NCBI GenBank assembly: GCA_037043455.1
Contig: JAWPHD010003278.1
Location: 159,498-223,497, forward strand
Reading direction: 5' to 3'
Length of the DNA stretch: 64,000 nucleotides
Origin: Cyrtodaria siliqua
Taxonomy: Eukaryota; Mollusca; Bivalvia; Adapedonta; Hiatellidae
Position numbers and translations under genes: made by a program. The notes below the pieces were generated by a model that was given only the letters and a program-made list of their open reading frames with translations, was not told where the DNA came from and searched no databases. Positions within the stretch are counted from its first letter, which is position 1. Each line of letters starts with the position of its first letter. Shown here in pieces: positions 43,746 to 56,479 of this stretch.

Positions 43746-45180
43746 ATATTTTTTTATTAGTTTTTAGTCAGACCCTTAAACCCTACAACAGGCTTTATGT
43801 ACCCACCTTTAACACAGCAATCTTCAATATGAATGGTGTTTTGTACCTCATTCGACACACAAATACCGCATAACTGAACTGTATAACTGTTTGCATGCAA
43901 TGTGCACAAGCACAAAAACCTTTGTAGAATTCCAGAAGCATATTCATTATCATCAGAACACACACTAAACTTCATCAGAAATTAATGGCCTTCAACTGAG
44001 CAATGAGAATAAAAGAAAATCTTAGATTGTTCTGAGATGTATTATGGATGCTATGTGAAGCATCTGGTACTGTAATGAACAAGCAAAAGGATCAAAACAT
44101 GATGGTGTAGATTAAGTTGTATAGTACCCCAGATAGCAGGTACGGAAGAACTGAACTGATGTTCAACTGCTCATTGACAAATTATTTTGGTTATTGTAGA
44201 GCCTCAAGGCTCCGGACTCAGAAAGCTGCTATGGGTGTTGGACTGTACATCAACGTCATTTTAATGTTCATAAAACAGCTGTATTTTTAGTATGAAACCG
44301 GGATGCAGTCAAATTGGTATACAGGCATTTTATGGGTATTCTACTAATGGTATTACGTATCAATTTTAGGGATACAGTCTACAAATTATGAAACTTTAAC
44401 TGAAGCATCTTCTAAATAGTTTAAATAGGTCTGCTCCACTGCCACTTATTCTCATGAACTACTGATCAGATTTCAATAATAAAACACATCTAACACTAAT
44501 TCCTTTCTTCTAATGTAAATTTACATTGCTAAAAACTGAGATTACCTTCACAGACGCTAATCTTTCAATCCAACTGCTATTATATTATCATTAAGTTGTA
44601 TTTTTGTTTCTAACTATGATAATTCTTCATATTCTATCCATGATATTTTCCCAATTCCTCACATTCTAATCATGAAACATTGTGGCTTAAGGGTTAACCT
44701 AATATGATGTATTAATGCCACTAAAACCCCATTTCATTTTGAATTACTGTTACTAAAGTACATCTAATTATGGCCAAAAAAATCGAAGAGAAAGAAAATA
44801 GTTAAAAGTACACACATTGATTAATTACTTTTATATAAACCTGACTTTATCAATACTGGATCAAACCCCATTAAATATTATATTAACAGAAGGAAATGTT
44901 GATCCAATTAATCCAAGCGTTGTAGGACACTGAACTGAGTAAACTCTCTCTATTAAATATTCAATTACTGTTGCTATTTACATATTTAATAAATACTTTT
45001 TCAAACATTGTAAACAAACGGAAATGAAACAGTTACTTTTAAAATGATATTTCAAGTACATTGGACAATATCGTCAAGGCATATTAGATCAACTTGCTAA
45101 ATAAATAGACATAAACCGACTTTTTTATAAACGATATTTCAAGTGCAGTCGACAAATTGGCATATTAAACAAACTTGATA
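43746..45180. other. AT-rich spacer, no gene seen
   Basis: A 72-codon minus-strand frame at 43975-43757 (Cys-rich) is not assignable. No repeats were recognised. Confidence 0.5.
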
Positions 45181-45184
45181 CATG

Positions 45185-45560
45185 TTTTAAATAGAATTGA
45201 ACTGAATTGGGGTTTTAAGGTGCACCAACAAATGAAAGGTTATATGGCGCCTAACAGGAATGAACATGCCAGGCTCATCCTCCATGTACATCGAGATAAA
45301 ATATGGAGAATGGGCCTAGAACCTGCTCACCTGCAGAACTGCAGAGTTGCTGAAATTCTATTGTAGACACTCCATTTACGCTGGAGCCACGTTTATTGTT
45401 TTTCTGCCACGGCTCTAGTGATTTGAGCGAGATGGCACCTGTAACAATGCAGGGGTCATGATGAAGACCTTTAATGAACATGAACAAAAAATGATAAAAT
45501 GAACATGAATTTGGGGGAGTTCTACCCATCTGCCCACCCATCCATCGGGATCTGTATTTG
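45185..45560 (-). mobile_element. Retroposon family 'GGGGTTTT..GGTTATATGGCGCC'
   Basis: It shares with 58083-58421 the run AATTGGGGTTTTAAGGTGCA, then 'ggttatatggcgcc', 'gaacatgccaggctcatcctcca', 'ggagaatgggcctagaacc' and 'gtagacactccattta'. Ends here are not exact and no target duplication is clear. The strand is inferred from the related copy. Confidence 0.72.
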
Positions 45561-45592
45561 CCCTATTCTTTGCAATTTTAAACAATATTTAA

Positions 45593-45894
45593 AGGGACAT
45601 ATGGCAATCTTGAAATTTTTATCAAGCAATAACTTAGCATCGCGATTTATTAATCCAGTACTATTTCGACTTTAAACCTTCTTGGACTTTTTTTTAGAGT
45701 TTTCAATTTTTCTTATCTTATAGCTAGGTTTAAATATATTACTGGCGCAATAATATTAAAAGTTAGTTATATGCAAAAACAATTTGCTTTGAACTACTCT
45801 TACAATTAATATAAATGTTGCAAAAATAGAAGTTATCAAGGGAGACTTACAGGACGCAATAAGCTTTAAAAAATCAAGATTGCCATGTGTCCCT
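45593..45894. mobile_element. TTAA MITE, AGGGACACATGGCAATC family
   Basis: TTAA at 45589-45592 is followed by AGGGACATATGGCAATCTTG. The right end, CAAGATTGCCATGTGTCCCT, is followed by TCAA (45895-45898), a one-base decay of the target duplication. Confidence 0.87.
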
Positions 45895-46082
45895 TCAAAG
45901 GCTACTAGTATATTGTACGTGACTTTGGAGCAGCAATGATATGTACCATCTGGAATAACTCTGATAATGCACTGTTGTGTGCAGGTGTTAATCTAAGGTT
46001 TTTAGTTCCTTCGCTACATTGTAAGAATATGCGTATAATAGTATATTATACGGTCTCGTTTTTGTCCTTTCTCTTATCACTC

Positions 46083-46084
<2 letters not shown>

Positions 46085-46133
<49 letters not shown>
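46085..46133. repeat. (TG)n microsatellite
   Basis: About 24 uninterrupted TG dinucleotides. Confidence 0.98.
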
Positions 46134-46135
<2 letters not shown>

Positions 46136-46247
46136 TTCTAAGGTTCATAGTCCCTCCACCAACATACTCGATAAGCGGTGAGGTATCTTAAAGAGATGGG
46201 GACAATAGAGTCTGGACTTCTCTTATCACCTGGTGTCCTTTATGTAT

Positions 46248-46538
46248 GACCAATAAAATTATATGTGTGATTCCGGTTTCCCAACTGACCTCGTTTTAGA
46301 GGCCTTAAAATTTTATGCAAAAAAAAAAAAGGTTTTAAATTTTATAAATTATTTATTTTGTATCTGACAACATCATCAAATACCTATTTATTTTAAGTTT
46401 GTTTATTAGGTTTAAAGGTATCAAGAGAAAAAAAGACAAAACACAAAATATATTTAGAAAATAAAATATATTCCCTACCTGTAACCTACCCTATTTTTTA
46501 GCATGTAATAGGAACGACACATATACTTTTTTTGGCCT
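46248..46538. mobile_element. Diverged MITE of the AGGCC-TIR family
   Basis: The left end (CCAATAAAATTATATGTGTG plus 'attccggtttcccaactgacc') and right end (GGAACGACACATATACTTTT plus 'tttggcc') are eroded complements. The A-rich middle and CTACCCTATTTTTTAGCATG are family marks. Confidence 0.7.
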
Positions 46539-46734
46539 TATATAACCTAGCTATTATAATGTGTATACTATATTAGAGTGCTGGCCACAATGCAAAGGTT
46601 TGTCATTCTTAAAAGCAAGAGAATTTATTAGACATCCCTGCAGGATAATTTCCTTGTCATAGTTTGTTTCTTTTGTATGCTACTCTACTCTCCCTAGATA
46701 CAGTGTATGAGAGATTCACTTTGTCATATGTTTC

Positions 46735-46900
46735 TATATGCCACTTTTTCTTGTTTTTCCTTGAAAAATGCCACTTTTAATATTTTTTCCTTGAAAAAAT
46801 GCCACTTTTAGTTGTTTGTTTTTTTCCTTGAAAAAATGTCACTTTTAATTGTTTTTCCTTGAAAAAATGCCACTTTTAATTGTTTTTCCTCAAAAAAATG
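46735..46900. repeat. Degenerate about 33-bp tandem repeat
   Basis: Five copies of TTTTTCCTTGAAAAAATGCC plus 'acttttaattg', with indels. Confidence 0.85.
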
Positions 46901-47379
46901 TATGAGCAATTAGTTGTCTTTGTTCAGAAGCTGTTTCACCTTTTTTTCACATTTCCAATCTGGCATTTCACTATATCAACATTTGCCTCACGCATTTTCC
47001 TATTGAACTGGGATTATCTCAGCTACATTTTCTCCACCATATATATATAACCAAAGATCATTTTCCAGCGATTTATCTTGATTTAGATGCTGTTTCAAAC
47101 ATCTCTTCTGAACAACAAGTCAGGATGATATAATGGCAGGCCATAGACATATGTATTACAAGATTTCATATAGATCATCAGGAATTAAGCCATATGCTAG
47201 ACAAACAACAGGCTGGTTATAACAAAATAACAATGACAAACTGGTCTGGCAGGCAAAATCTGTATGGTCTGTATAATCATAATACCAGTGATATTAAGTT
47301 AACCAGTCTGGAAGACAACAAGAGGGCAAGAGGGCCTGTATCACTCTACTGGCTATATGGAATTTTGGATGGGGAACAC

Positions 47380-47950
47380 GTTAACAACATGCGCAACTAG
47401 GCTTGGTACTGATCATTCCTGCCAAGTGTCACTGAAATCCAGCTGGGGATTCAGAAAAAAATTGTCTGGATAAAGTTTGTGTATATTAGGCCATAACTCA
47501 TTCAACTGGAACACACCGATGATAGGCACAACAAGGCCTGGTACTCATAAAATGTGTGTATCAAATTTTTTAAAGGGCTGTAACTCTGCGCACAAATCAT
47601 TCAACAGGAACACGGCAATGACATGCACAGCTAGCCTTGGTACTGATCATCTCTGCAAAGTTTCACTGAAATCTGGCCAGGGGTTCAGGAGAACTAGACC
47701 GGACACAATTTGTGTATTAAAACCTGTAAAGGGCCATAACTCTGCCAAAAAATCGTTCAACCGAAATACGGCGATGACATGCATACCTAGGCTTCCTACA
47801 AAGTTTCAATGAAATCCAGACAAGGGTTCAAGAGAATAAGCCCAGATAAAGTTTGTGTAGTAAAACCTTTAAAGGGTCGTAACTCAGCCAAAAATCACAT
47901 TTAAGCGGAACATAGTGATGATATGGTTTAACGACATGACCATGGTCAAA
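47380..47950. repeat. Dispersed repeat of about 130-bp imperfect modules
   Basis: Four modules share 'gatgacatgcacaactaggctt', 'aagtttcactgaaatcc', 'aggggttcag' and 'aaagggc(c/t)gtaactc'. This is a module-type repeat. Open frames are not conserved between modules. Confidence 0.72.
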
Positions 47951-48492
47951 TATTGTTGGACCTTGGTTGATCATGGTCACCCCCTCCCCACCCACCATTA
48001 AAATAATGGCAAAATGTTTACAAAAGAACTTTAGATCTCAGAGTGAGTTATTTCCATATAAAAATCCTTACTTATAGCCTCCAATCATAAAGACTGTATC
48101 AAGGCTTATTATAACTGATTTTTTTATTATAATTGGATGACTACATAATACCATGATTGCCATTGGTCCATTTCATTATAGTCGATCAGCTGGTAGACTG
48201 TTGTGAAAAAAAAAAAAAATCTTGCTCTATGCCCCTTTAAGAATAGACAACTCACAACTAAATCAAAACATATCAAGCATGCTAAATGTCCCTTTAATGA
48301 TAGTACTTATTTCTTTACAACAACATACTAAGCGATTTTTAATTGTTATTTACCATCTAAATGATTAACAGATATCAGAACAGATTAGATACTTAGTAAG
48401 CTAGCAATGTTGGATTCTTTCATACAAAATCTAATTTGTTACAAAACTATATATACTCTATCTTTACCCCCACCTATGCCAACACCATGTTT

Positions 48493-48837
48493 AGGCCTAA
48501 AAAAAAAATAGGTTTGTTTCTGGTTACCCGACCGACCCTCCCGTTTTACCGCCGACCGTAACTTTTTTATGGACCTCCGAAAAAAAAAGTCAAGATGCCC
48601 TTCCAAAAAAAAAATAAAAAATAAATAAATTTAAAACTCGTCACTTCTAATTCATGGGATCTAATTTGCCTTCCTAAACATGATGTGATGTTGCAGTTAA
48701 TGCATAATGAAAGTAAATATTTATGATTGTGTTGTCTGTCTTGGAGAAAAAAAAAAAAAAAAAAAAAAAAGCCTACCTACCGACCCATATTTTTTGGGGC
48801 ATGTAACCAGAAACAAACCTATTTTTTTTTTAGGCCT
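48493..48837. mobile_element. MITE of the AGGCC-TIR family, best-preserved ends
   Basis: AGGCCTAAAAAAAAAATAGG plus 'tttgtttctggttac' at the left is perfectly complementary to the right end up to AGGCCT (48832-48837), about 35 bp. The interior has CCCGACCGACCCTCC and a run of 24 or more A, then CCTACCTACCGACCC. This looks the youngest of the family in this window. Confidence 0.9.
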
Positions 48838-49391
48838 TATAAAGGGTACTATATTGCTTTTTCACATAAAATGGCTTCTCCAAGGAGTGTAAGGAAGAGA
48901 TGACTTATCGTAATAATACTATAGTGTATTATAAATGCAAATAAGGACTGAATTACTGTATTTGTGTACAGTAAAACATTTAGTCCCAAGTGTTTGCATG
49001 GTATATATCATACCGTATGTTCAGACACTTTAAATATTTATCATTATTTAAAAATCTTACTTATAGAATCGCGTTACAGCAGCTTATATAACAATGCTGA
49101 CGTCATGTAAACAACAAAAACAATGGCATGATTTCTCTTACAAATTGCCGCTGTATTTAAGGTAAACTGACAACATTAAAGTGAAACTATCACATCCTAG
49201 GTGTGTTATGTGATAAATAGAATCTTACATTCCGTGACTGTTTATTACCGACTTAAAACTCCTTGGATAGAAAGATAGAAATTATTCCACAGAGCCTGAT
49301 ATCCAATCATTTTATCCAACTTGTTAATTAAAATCAATAATACACAGTCACTGATGTAAGATCCTCTATATCTTCATGATTATCTGAACCA
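48838..49391. other. AT-rich spacer, no gene seen
   Basis: Nothing recognised. Confidence 0.55.
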
Positions 49392-49401
49392 GTGACCAGA
49401 T

Positions 49402-49651
49402 TGTTTGTTTGTATGATGTTTCGCATCATTTTCAACACATGTAAGGTTATATAATTTATGATGGTCTATTTTTTTTGTGGTGAAGGCAGATCACCAACTT
49501 TCCTGGGTAGAACCAGTAATGTACACCATCCGTAAAAATCGACAGTTCTTCGCTTACAAGTCAGGCTCCCAGTGGGATTCGAACCCACAGTGGTGAGAGG
49601 TCAGTAGGTTTACAATGCACCGTCGTTAACCCCTTGGCCACGGAGATGCTT
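49402..49651 (-). mobile_element. tRNA-Ser-like SINE with target-site duplication
   Basis: A 10-bp duplication GTGACCAGAT (49392-49401 and 49652-49661) flanks 250 bp. Read on the minus strand it starts AGCATCTCCGTGGCCAAGGG (A box TGGCCAAGGGG) and has a consensus B box GGTTCGAATCCC, with the long variable-arm spacing of tRNA-Ser/Leu. The body includes, on the plus strand, CCTGGGTAGAACCAGTAATG. Relatives are at 26349, 53978, 55935, 57785-58035 and 59071. Confidence 0.92.
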
Positions 49652-49756
49652 GTGACCAGATAGTATTAGTTGAAAATTGAGACAGCGAAAAGCTAACTAA
49701 TGCGTTTTATACTCACTATTGCATTTAATAAATCACACATCTTGTGAAGACATACA

Positions 49757-51268
49757 TTCCAGAGTTGACAGAACACACCTTAAAGAGAGTTGCCAGGACC
49801 CAACTTACAGAGAGCTGCCAAGACACACCTTACAGAGAGTTGCCAGGACACATCTTACAGAGAGTTGCCAGGACACAACTTACAGAGAGTTGCCAGGACA
49901 CATCTTACAGAGAGTTGCCAGGACACAACTTACAGAGAGTTGCCAGGACACAACTTACAGAGAGTTGCCAGGATACAACTTACAGAGAGTTGCCAGGACA
50001 CATCTTACAGAGAGCTGCCAAGACACACCTTACAGAGAGTTGCCAGGACACAACTTACAGAGAGTTGCCAGGACACAACTTACAGAGAGTTGCCAGGACA
50101 CATCTTACAGAGAGTTGCCAGGACACAACTTACAGAGAGTTGCCAGAAACAACTAACACAGAGTTGCCAGGACACAACTTACAGAGAGTTGCCAGGACAC
50201 AACTTACAGAGAGCTGCCAGGACACAACTTACACAGAGTTGCCAGGACACAACTTACACAGAGTTGCCAGGACACACCTTACAGAGAGTTGCCAGGACAC
50301 AACTTATAGAGAGCAGCCAGGACACAACTTACACAGAGTTGCCAGGACACAACTTACACAGAGTTGCCAGGACACACCTTACATAGAGCTGCCAGGACAC
50401 AACTTACAGAGAGCTGCCAGGACACATCTTACAGAGAGCTGCCAGGACACAACTTACAGAGAGCTGCCAGGACACACCTTACAGAGAGTTGCCAGGACAC
50501 AATTTACAGAGAGCTGCCAGGACACATCTTACAGAGAGTTGCCAGAACACAACTTACAGAGCGCTGCCAAGACACGCCTTACAGAGCACTGCCTGGACAC
50601 ACCTTACATAGAGTTGCCAGGACACACCTTACAGAGAGTTGCCAGGACACACCTTACAGAGAGTTGCCAGGACACACCTTACAGAGAGTTGCCAGGACAC
50701 ACCTTACAGAGAGCTGCCAGGACACACACCTTACAGACAGCTGCCAGGACACAGCTTACAGAGAGTTGCCAGGACACACCTTACAGAGAGCTGCCAGGAC
50801 ACAGCTTACAGAGTTGCCAGGACACACCTTACAGAGAGTTGCCAGGACACACCTTACACAGAGTTGCTAGGACACACCTTACAGAGAGTTTCCAAGATAC
50901 ACCTTACAGAGAGTTGCCAGGACACACCTTACAGAGAGTTGCCAGGACACACCTTACAGAGAGTTGCCAGGACACACCTTACACAGAGTTGCTAGGACAC
51001 ACCTTACAGAGAGTTGCCAGGACACACCTTACGGAGCTGCCAGGACACACCTTACAGAGAGTTGCCAGGACCCACCTTACACAGAGCTGCCAGGACCCAC
51101 CTGACAGAGAGTTGCCAGGACACACCTTACAGAGAGCTGCCAGGACACACCTTACAGAGAGCTGCCAGGACACACCTTACAGACAGCTGCCAGGACACAC
51201 CTTACAGAGAGTTGCCAGGACACACCTTACAGAGAGCTGCCAGGATACATCGTAAATAGAGCTGCCAG
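49757..51268. repeat. 25-bp minisatellite of about 60 units
   Basis: Units vary around CAGAGAGTTGCCAGGACACA plus CCTTA (25 bp), with CCTT/ACTT/TCTT and GTT/GCT as the main variants. The left half is rich in ACTT units and the right half in CCTT units, so there were two waves of amplification. The unit lacks stops in all three plus-strand frames. That gives a spurious 503-codon frame (49744-51255) in which 25 residues repeat every three units. Confidence 0.95.
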
Positions 51269-52142
51269 GATACAGGGCTATATACGAATTATGCTGTCCA
51301 TATGCTCCTGTCTCGTCCCATCAAGTAACACACATCTTAAATACAGCTGCCAGGATACATATAACAGAGACAAAACTTCAAGATTAGGTTCGTCAAATAA
51401 TTACAAACCTCTTCCTCAAATTCAAACTACTTCCTCAAAGTAATCAAAATTTAATTAATCGCAAACAAACCTTTTCCTCAAATTAAAACCATTTCCTCAA
51501 ATGAATCCAAATTTAATAATCACAAAACACCTTTCACTAACATTACACATCGTATCCTAATTTATATCAAACGTAACAGTTATGAATAAATCACAAAATA
51601 TTTTATTTTTCTAATTCAACACAGTTTAACTGGAGAATGTATCCTTTAAATGTTGAATCAATGAATTACACAAAAAGAAATCCATTAAAAGTGAGCCACG
51701 CCCTACAATTGCCCTATTATAGCTATTGTAGATTCTGAGAAAACACAATTTAAAAATCCCTGAGGTACAATAAATGAGTCATAATAATCTGTTGAGCAAA
51801 ACACATCACATTGTGGTAATAAGTAGGATATATTAAATTGCAACACTAAAGTTTTATCTTGCCATCTGTTTATGGATCAATACCGCTATTTCACCGATAC
51901 TTCACCTACCATGTATTGACGCCCGATAAAAACTATCCTACAATACTGAAGTACTTGAACACACTTTGTTTTGATAAGATTTTTTGAAAAAGATATGAAA
52001 AAAGTGTATTACTACTTTTAGATTCATATATATACGTTATTCAATCAATAAACATAAGCAATTTTATTGCTATTGAAATTACAACAATCGGGGATATTTA
52101 TTTCCATTACTAAAAACAAGAGGCCCAAGTGGGTCTGTAGAC
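51269..52142. other. AT-rich spacer with a decayed about 33-bp tandem repeat
   Basis: About 51400-51540 shows copies of 'cctcttcctcaaattcaaac' with drift. No gene is seen. Confidence 0.55.
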
Positions 52143-53145
52143 GCTCTACTGGTATGATGTGATTCAAAAACATAAACATGATAGAGGCCAACCCAAGAAA
52201 CATGTTTCCTATAGATACGTAACTCTTTATGTAAAATTTGGGTTATCGTGGCGGCCATTCTGAATATTTGACGACAACGTAAAACACAAACTTGACAGAG
52301 GCCAACAACAGGAACATGTATATGATATTTAACTAGAATGGAATATGTGGTAATAGGTCGTTTGATAAATGTCCTTAAATTTTACCTAAGTTTAGCCATG
52401 GTGGCCATCATGGATGACTGGAGGCCCCAAAAACACAAATCTGAGGGGTTCTAACCCAAAAATCATTGTGATTACGTTTCATCAAAATCCTTCAAGCAAT
52501 TTCAGAGAAGATGTCATTTTTAACATTTTCCTATATAACTCCGTAAACTTTGGGATGCTGTGGCAGCCATTTTGATTATTTTTTGATTATTCAACGATAA
52601 CGAAAAACACAAACTTTATAGAGGCTAACCCAAGGAACATGTTTATGATATTTCACAAGAATGGAATAAGTGGTTTCGGAGGAGATGTTGTTTGAAATTT
52701 CCTTAAATTTGACCTAATTTTAGCCATGGCGACCACCTGTGCAAAAAACACAATTATGAGGGGGACTATCCTAAAGATCATTGTAATGAAGTTTCATCAA
52801 AATCCTAAACGCGGTTTCAGAGAAGATGTTATTGTTAGCCTTTTCCTATATAACTCTACGTAAACTTTGGATTGCCAGGGCGACCATTTTGATTATTTGA
52901 CGATAATGAAAAACACAAACTTGATAGACGCCAACCCAAGGAACATGTTTATGGTATATCTTGGATGACTGGTGTCCAAGAAAAACATAAATCTGAGAGG
53001 GGGTCTCCTAAGTAACATTGTGATGAAGTTTCATCAAAATCCTTCAAGCGGTTTCAGAGGAGATGTTGATTTTATAAAATTGCTAACAGACGAACAGACA
53101 GACGGACGACGGACGAAAAGTGATCCCATAAGCGGCCAGTAGAGC
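52143..53145. mobile_element. Diverged relative of the GCTCTACTGG-ended module element
   Basis: GCTCTACTGG at the left is perfectly complementary to CCAGTAGAGC at the right (53136-53145). Four modules share 'gtttcatcaaaatcctt', 'tttcagagaagatgt', 'ggccatttt' and 'aaacacaaacttgatagagg'. It ends in a GACGGACGACGGACG run as in the 1-1368 and 18794 copies. Confidence 0.8.
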
Positions 53146-53754
53146 TAATAACAGGAGTTATTTTATTAATATGATAACATTTTCCTTATTATTGCCATAA
53201 ATAGACTATGAGATTTAAGGAGATTTACTACTTTTAAAATTAAATTTCTCTGTCAGTTATTAATTCTCTGTCAGTTATTAACTTGTCAAATCCATACAAT
53301 CAAAGCTGTCTTATTATTATTATTACTGAAATAACAAACATTGGACAATCAAATCCATAGTGAGATTATTAGTAATTCAATTATTAAACTGCTCTAACCA
53401 ATCTTCATGTGCGAATTCAATACATTCAGCTTTGCTTATCAGGTCTTAATTACATTACGTGTTCTCGCCTTAATTCCATTATTAGCGATGGAAAAGCTTA
53501 AATTAGCAGGATTTTATAACGGATATTTCGACTATAAAACATGTTTAAAAACATTTTTTACTGAATAAATGCAATAACCTGTTTAAAATTACTTTTTAAA
53601 TGTTTTAATTTTATAATACGCAAACTTTCTAAGCCCAAATTAAGGTTTTATTTCAAACCCCAGCCAACCCCGTTTTCGCTTCTTGGAGAAGGGGTTGGAT
53701 GGGGTATGAAAGTTAATACTCGGACCACGTAATGACTACGTTGCATCACTAAAC
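53146..53754. other. AT-rich spacer, no gene seen
   Basis: Nothing recognised apart from a short TTATTATTATTATTA run. Confidence 0.55.
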
Positions 53755-53758
53755 TTAA

Positions 53759-53950
53759 AGGGACACAAGGCAATTTTGAATTTTATATCAAGCATTAAAA
53801 TTAGCGCCTCGATTCATTAATCCAGTATCATTTTGATTTTAAACCTGCTTGCAGACATGTGTAAATAAATTTTTCATCATTATTCTACCAAATTTGTTAA
53901 TATATTATTGTTGAAATATAATCACCAGTTAGTAATATGTAAAACAATTT
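53759..53950. mobile_element. Left part of a TTAA MITE
   Basis: TTAA (53755-53758) then AGGGACACAAGGCAATTTTG and the family interior ('cattaatccagtatcatttt', 'gtaatatgtaaaacaatttgctt'). The right end is missing and a SINE follows. Confidence 0.8.
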
Positions 53951-53977
53951 GCTTGATATATATACCAACTGCGAAGT

Positions 53978-54195
53978 TTTGTTTGTTTGTTTGTATGGTG
54001 TTTTACGTCAATTTCAACATGTGTAAGTTCATACATGATGGTCAATTTTTTTGTGGTGGAGAAAGACCACACGCTTTTCCTGGGTAGAACCAGTACTGTA
54101 CATCTCCCGCAATCAATAAGAATCAACACTTCCTCACTTACAAGTCGAACCTGCAGCGGTGCGAGGCGAGAAGGTCTACTACCCAACGTCATTAA
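53978..54195 (-). mobile_element. tRNA-Ser-like SINE copy
   Basis: The body order is as in 49402-49651 ('gtttgtttgtatggtgttttacgtca', CCTGGGTAGAACCAGTACTG, 'catctcccgcaatc'). The B-box region is reduced to 'aagtcgaacctgcagc'. No clear target duplication. Confidence 0.8.
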
Positions 54196-54249
54196 GTGTA
54201 GACAGTCAATAAATAATACACCATTAATATTGCAAGTTCTCCTCTGAAC

Positions 54250-55934
54250 CTGTGTTATTTTTTTTTTTTTATGACACTATAAACCTCCAGAATATACTGG
54301 GGACCACACTATATCATGTCCTTAATGAGAAGGAACTATAAATCTTCATGCCACACACACATATACCTGACAATTATTACGGAGTGTCCCTGGAATCATT
54401 TCATTCACTCACAATCACTAAGCACAATCACTAATTGTTTCCGACTATCACTTAAGTCAATACAGTTGCTATAGAAATAAATTCTCGATCGATAGATACA
54501 AATGAGAAATCCATTCCAACATCAAACAAAAGTATAATTATGCCATAAATATATCAATTTTCTGATCCATTCCAAAACCACCATTCAAATAAGTAACAAA
54601 ATAACGAGCAAACACAAGAAAAATAACGAGCAAACACAAGAATAATAATATTTATATATCATTATACTTTTTGATAGACATTTCTGACAAATAGAACAGT
54701 TTATATCTATTTTCTGACCCATTTTCAAAACCAACTTTCGTTTAAATAACAAACAAAGAGCAAATACGAAATCATCAAAAAGAACATAATTTCCATATCA
54801 TTACTTGTATTGATAGTCATTTTTACTGGATTATATTTATGACAAATAGAAAATGTTATACCGCCATTTCTGTCTACTTCCGATACATATGCTCCTGAAA
54901 TAAAGTCTAAATCAATACCGTTGAGAAATCCATGGTATCAGAATTATAAATTATACTACAGAACTATATCCATCGTCTGATCTATTTCCAAAATAACCAT
55001 CAATTTTCGAATTAGCAGAACATAATTTCGTAAATATTACCATATATCATATAATACTTAATGATAGACATTTTTCCTGTATAAAAGATTACATATAAAA
55101 TCTCCGACTTAACTTTAAACTAATATGTTACTATAGATAAATTTAGCTTTAAGAGAACAAATTAATAAAAAAAACATGCACAGAAATTTAATCTTCAGAA
55201 ACTGACATCCAAAACATTTTCGTATCCTGACATAAATGTTGACTGTTTGACATTGTTGTTATTATTTCCATTACTGGTATGTGTAAGTATTTATCAACAC
55301 TATTCAGTCTTGACATGAACTAAATGGCATCAATGCACATACAAAGTTTGTGCATCAATGCACATCCAAAATTCGCTTGGGATATATTCTATAGCCACTA
55401 AAATATCAACACATTTACTGCAGATTTAACACAGGATCACAAATCCACTGTATGACATCAACAGATAATGTGACAGAAAAAATAGTATATACAGTTTAAA
55501 CAGACTCTCTCTGGATATACTCTATAGCCGCACAAGAGCACCACCTCAGCATGTCTGTGACAGAAAAGAATGCACATATAAGTGAACAGACTCCCTCCAG
55601 ATATATCCTTTTGCCACTCTAAGATGAACACATTTAACATGAGGATCACCCTTCCACTGTTAGCCTCAACAGGGCTGTGACAAAAAAATATTGCGTCATA
55701 AACTTAATGAAACATCCTGACTATCTCAGCAGCTAATGTCTAATCAATACAATATTAACAGTTATCTATTGTCTCTGAGCTCATCACTGAGGCCATCCTG
55801 TTGCACTGAGGTCCATTAAAGCACTTGTCGTTTATGTGGCTTACATAATTTATGGGTGGGGTAATTAGTTCAGTAATATTGATTTAATAGTATGGTCATA
55901 TGCAAGACAGAGATTACTCAATAGACGAATAACT
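54250..55934. other. AT-rich spacer with degenerate long-period duplications
   Basis: Roughly 200-bp modules ('ttctgatccattccaaaaccac', 'tgatagacatttctgacaaatag') occur between 54470 and 55090. Modules of about 120 bp ('ctgtgacagaaaa', 'tatactctatagcc') lie between 55380 and 55690. No gene is seen. Confidence 0.5.
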
Positions 55935-56185
55935 GTTTTTTTGTGTTTTATGTCATTTTCAACACATATAAGGTTATATAATTATGTTGGTCGATTTCTT
56001 GTGGTAAAGGCAGACCCCTCAGATTTCATGGGTAGAACCAATATTGTACCCCTCCTGCAATCCATAAGAATCATTAACACTTCCTCACTTACAAGTCAAG
56101 CTCCCAGTGGGAATCGAAACCCACAGTGAGACAGGCCAGAAGGTTTACAATGCAATGTCATTAACGCCTTGACCAAAGAGCACTT
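55935..56185 (-). mobile_element. tRNA-Ser-like SINE copy
   Basis: The body and head are as in 49402-49651. The B box is GGTTTCGATTCCC on the minus strand, with one insertion. A 7-bp repeat AATAACT (55928-55934 and 56186-56192) may be the target duplication. Confidence 0.82.
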
Positions 56186-56479
56186 AATAACTAGATAAGA
56201 AATATCACAAACTGAGTCACAAACTGACATGCCAGATTTTGGGTGTTCTTCATAAAATACAAACATTGTAATCTCTATTCATATTTTATATGAACTTAAC
56301 TAATCTAGAGAAAGATACATAGGAAATCAGAAACCACGCCCTACTGAGTGACAATAATAATACTAACAGAGGAAGTGTTGAATCTAATGTTTTCAGAACT
56401 TTTTTCTTTTTTTTTAAAATATGCAATAAAATATGTTTACACTGAACACAATATCAAATAAGATTACTATGGTAGTTTT

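Noticed and set aside
45175..45541. Open frames on both strands containing HARLILH and MGLEPAHLQNC
   Set aside because: They fall inside a retroposon family that recurs at 58083. The similar residues in both copies reflect shared DNA, and frames break beyond the shared part.
49744..51255. 503-codon open frame of 25-residue repeats
   Set aside because: All plus frames are open because a 25-bp stop-free unit is read in rotating phase. It starts and ends with the array and has no unique domain.
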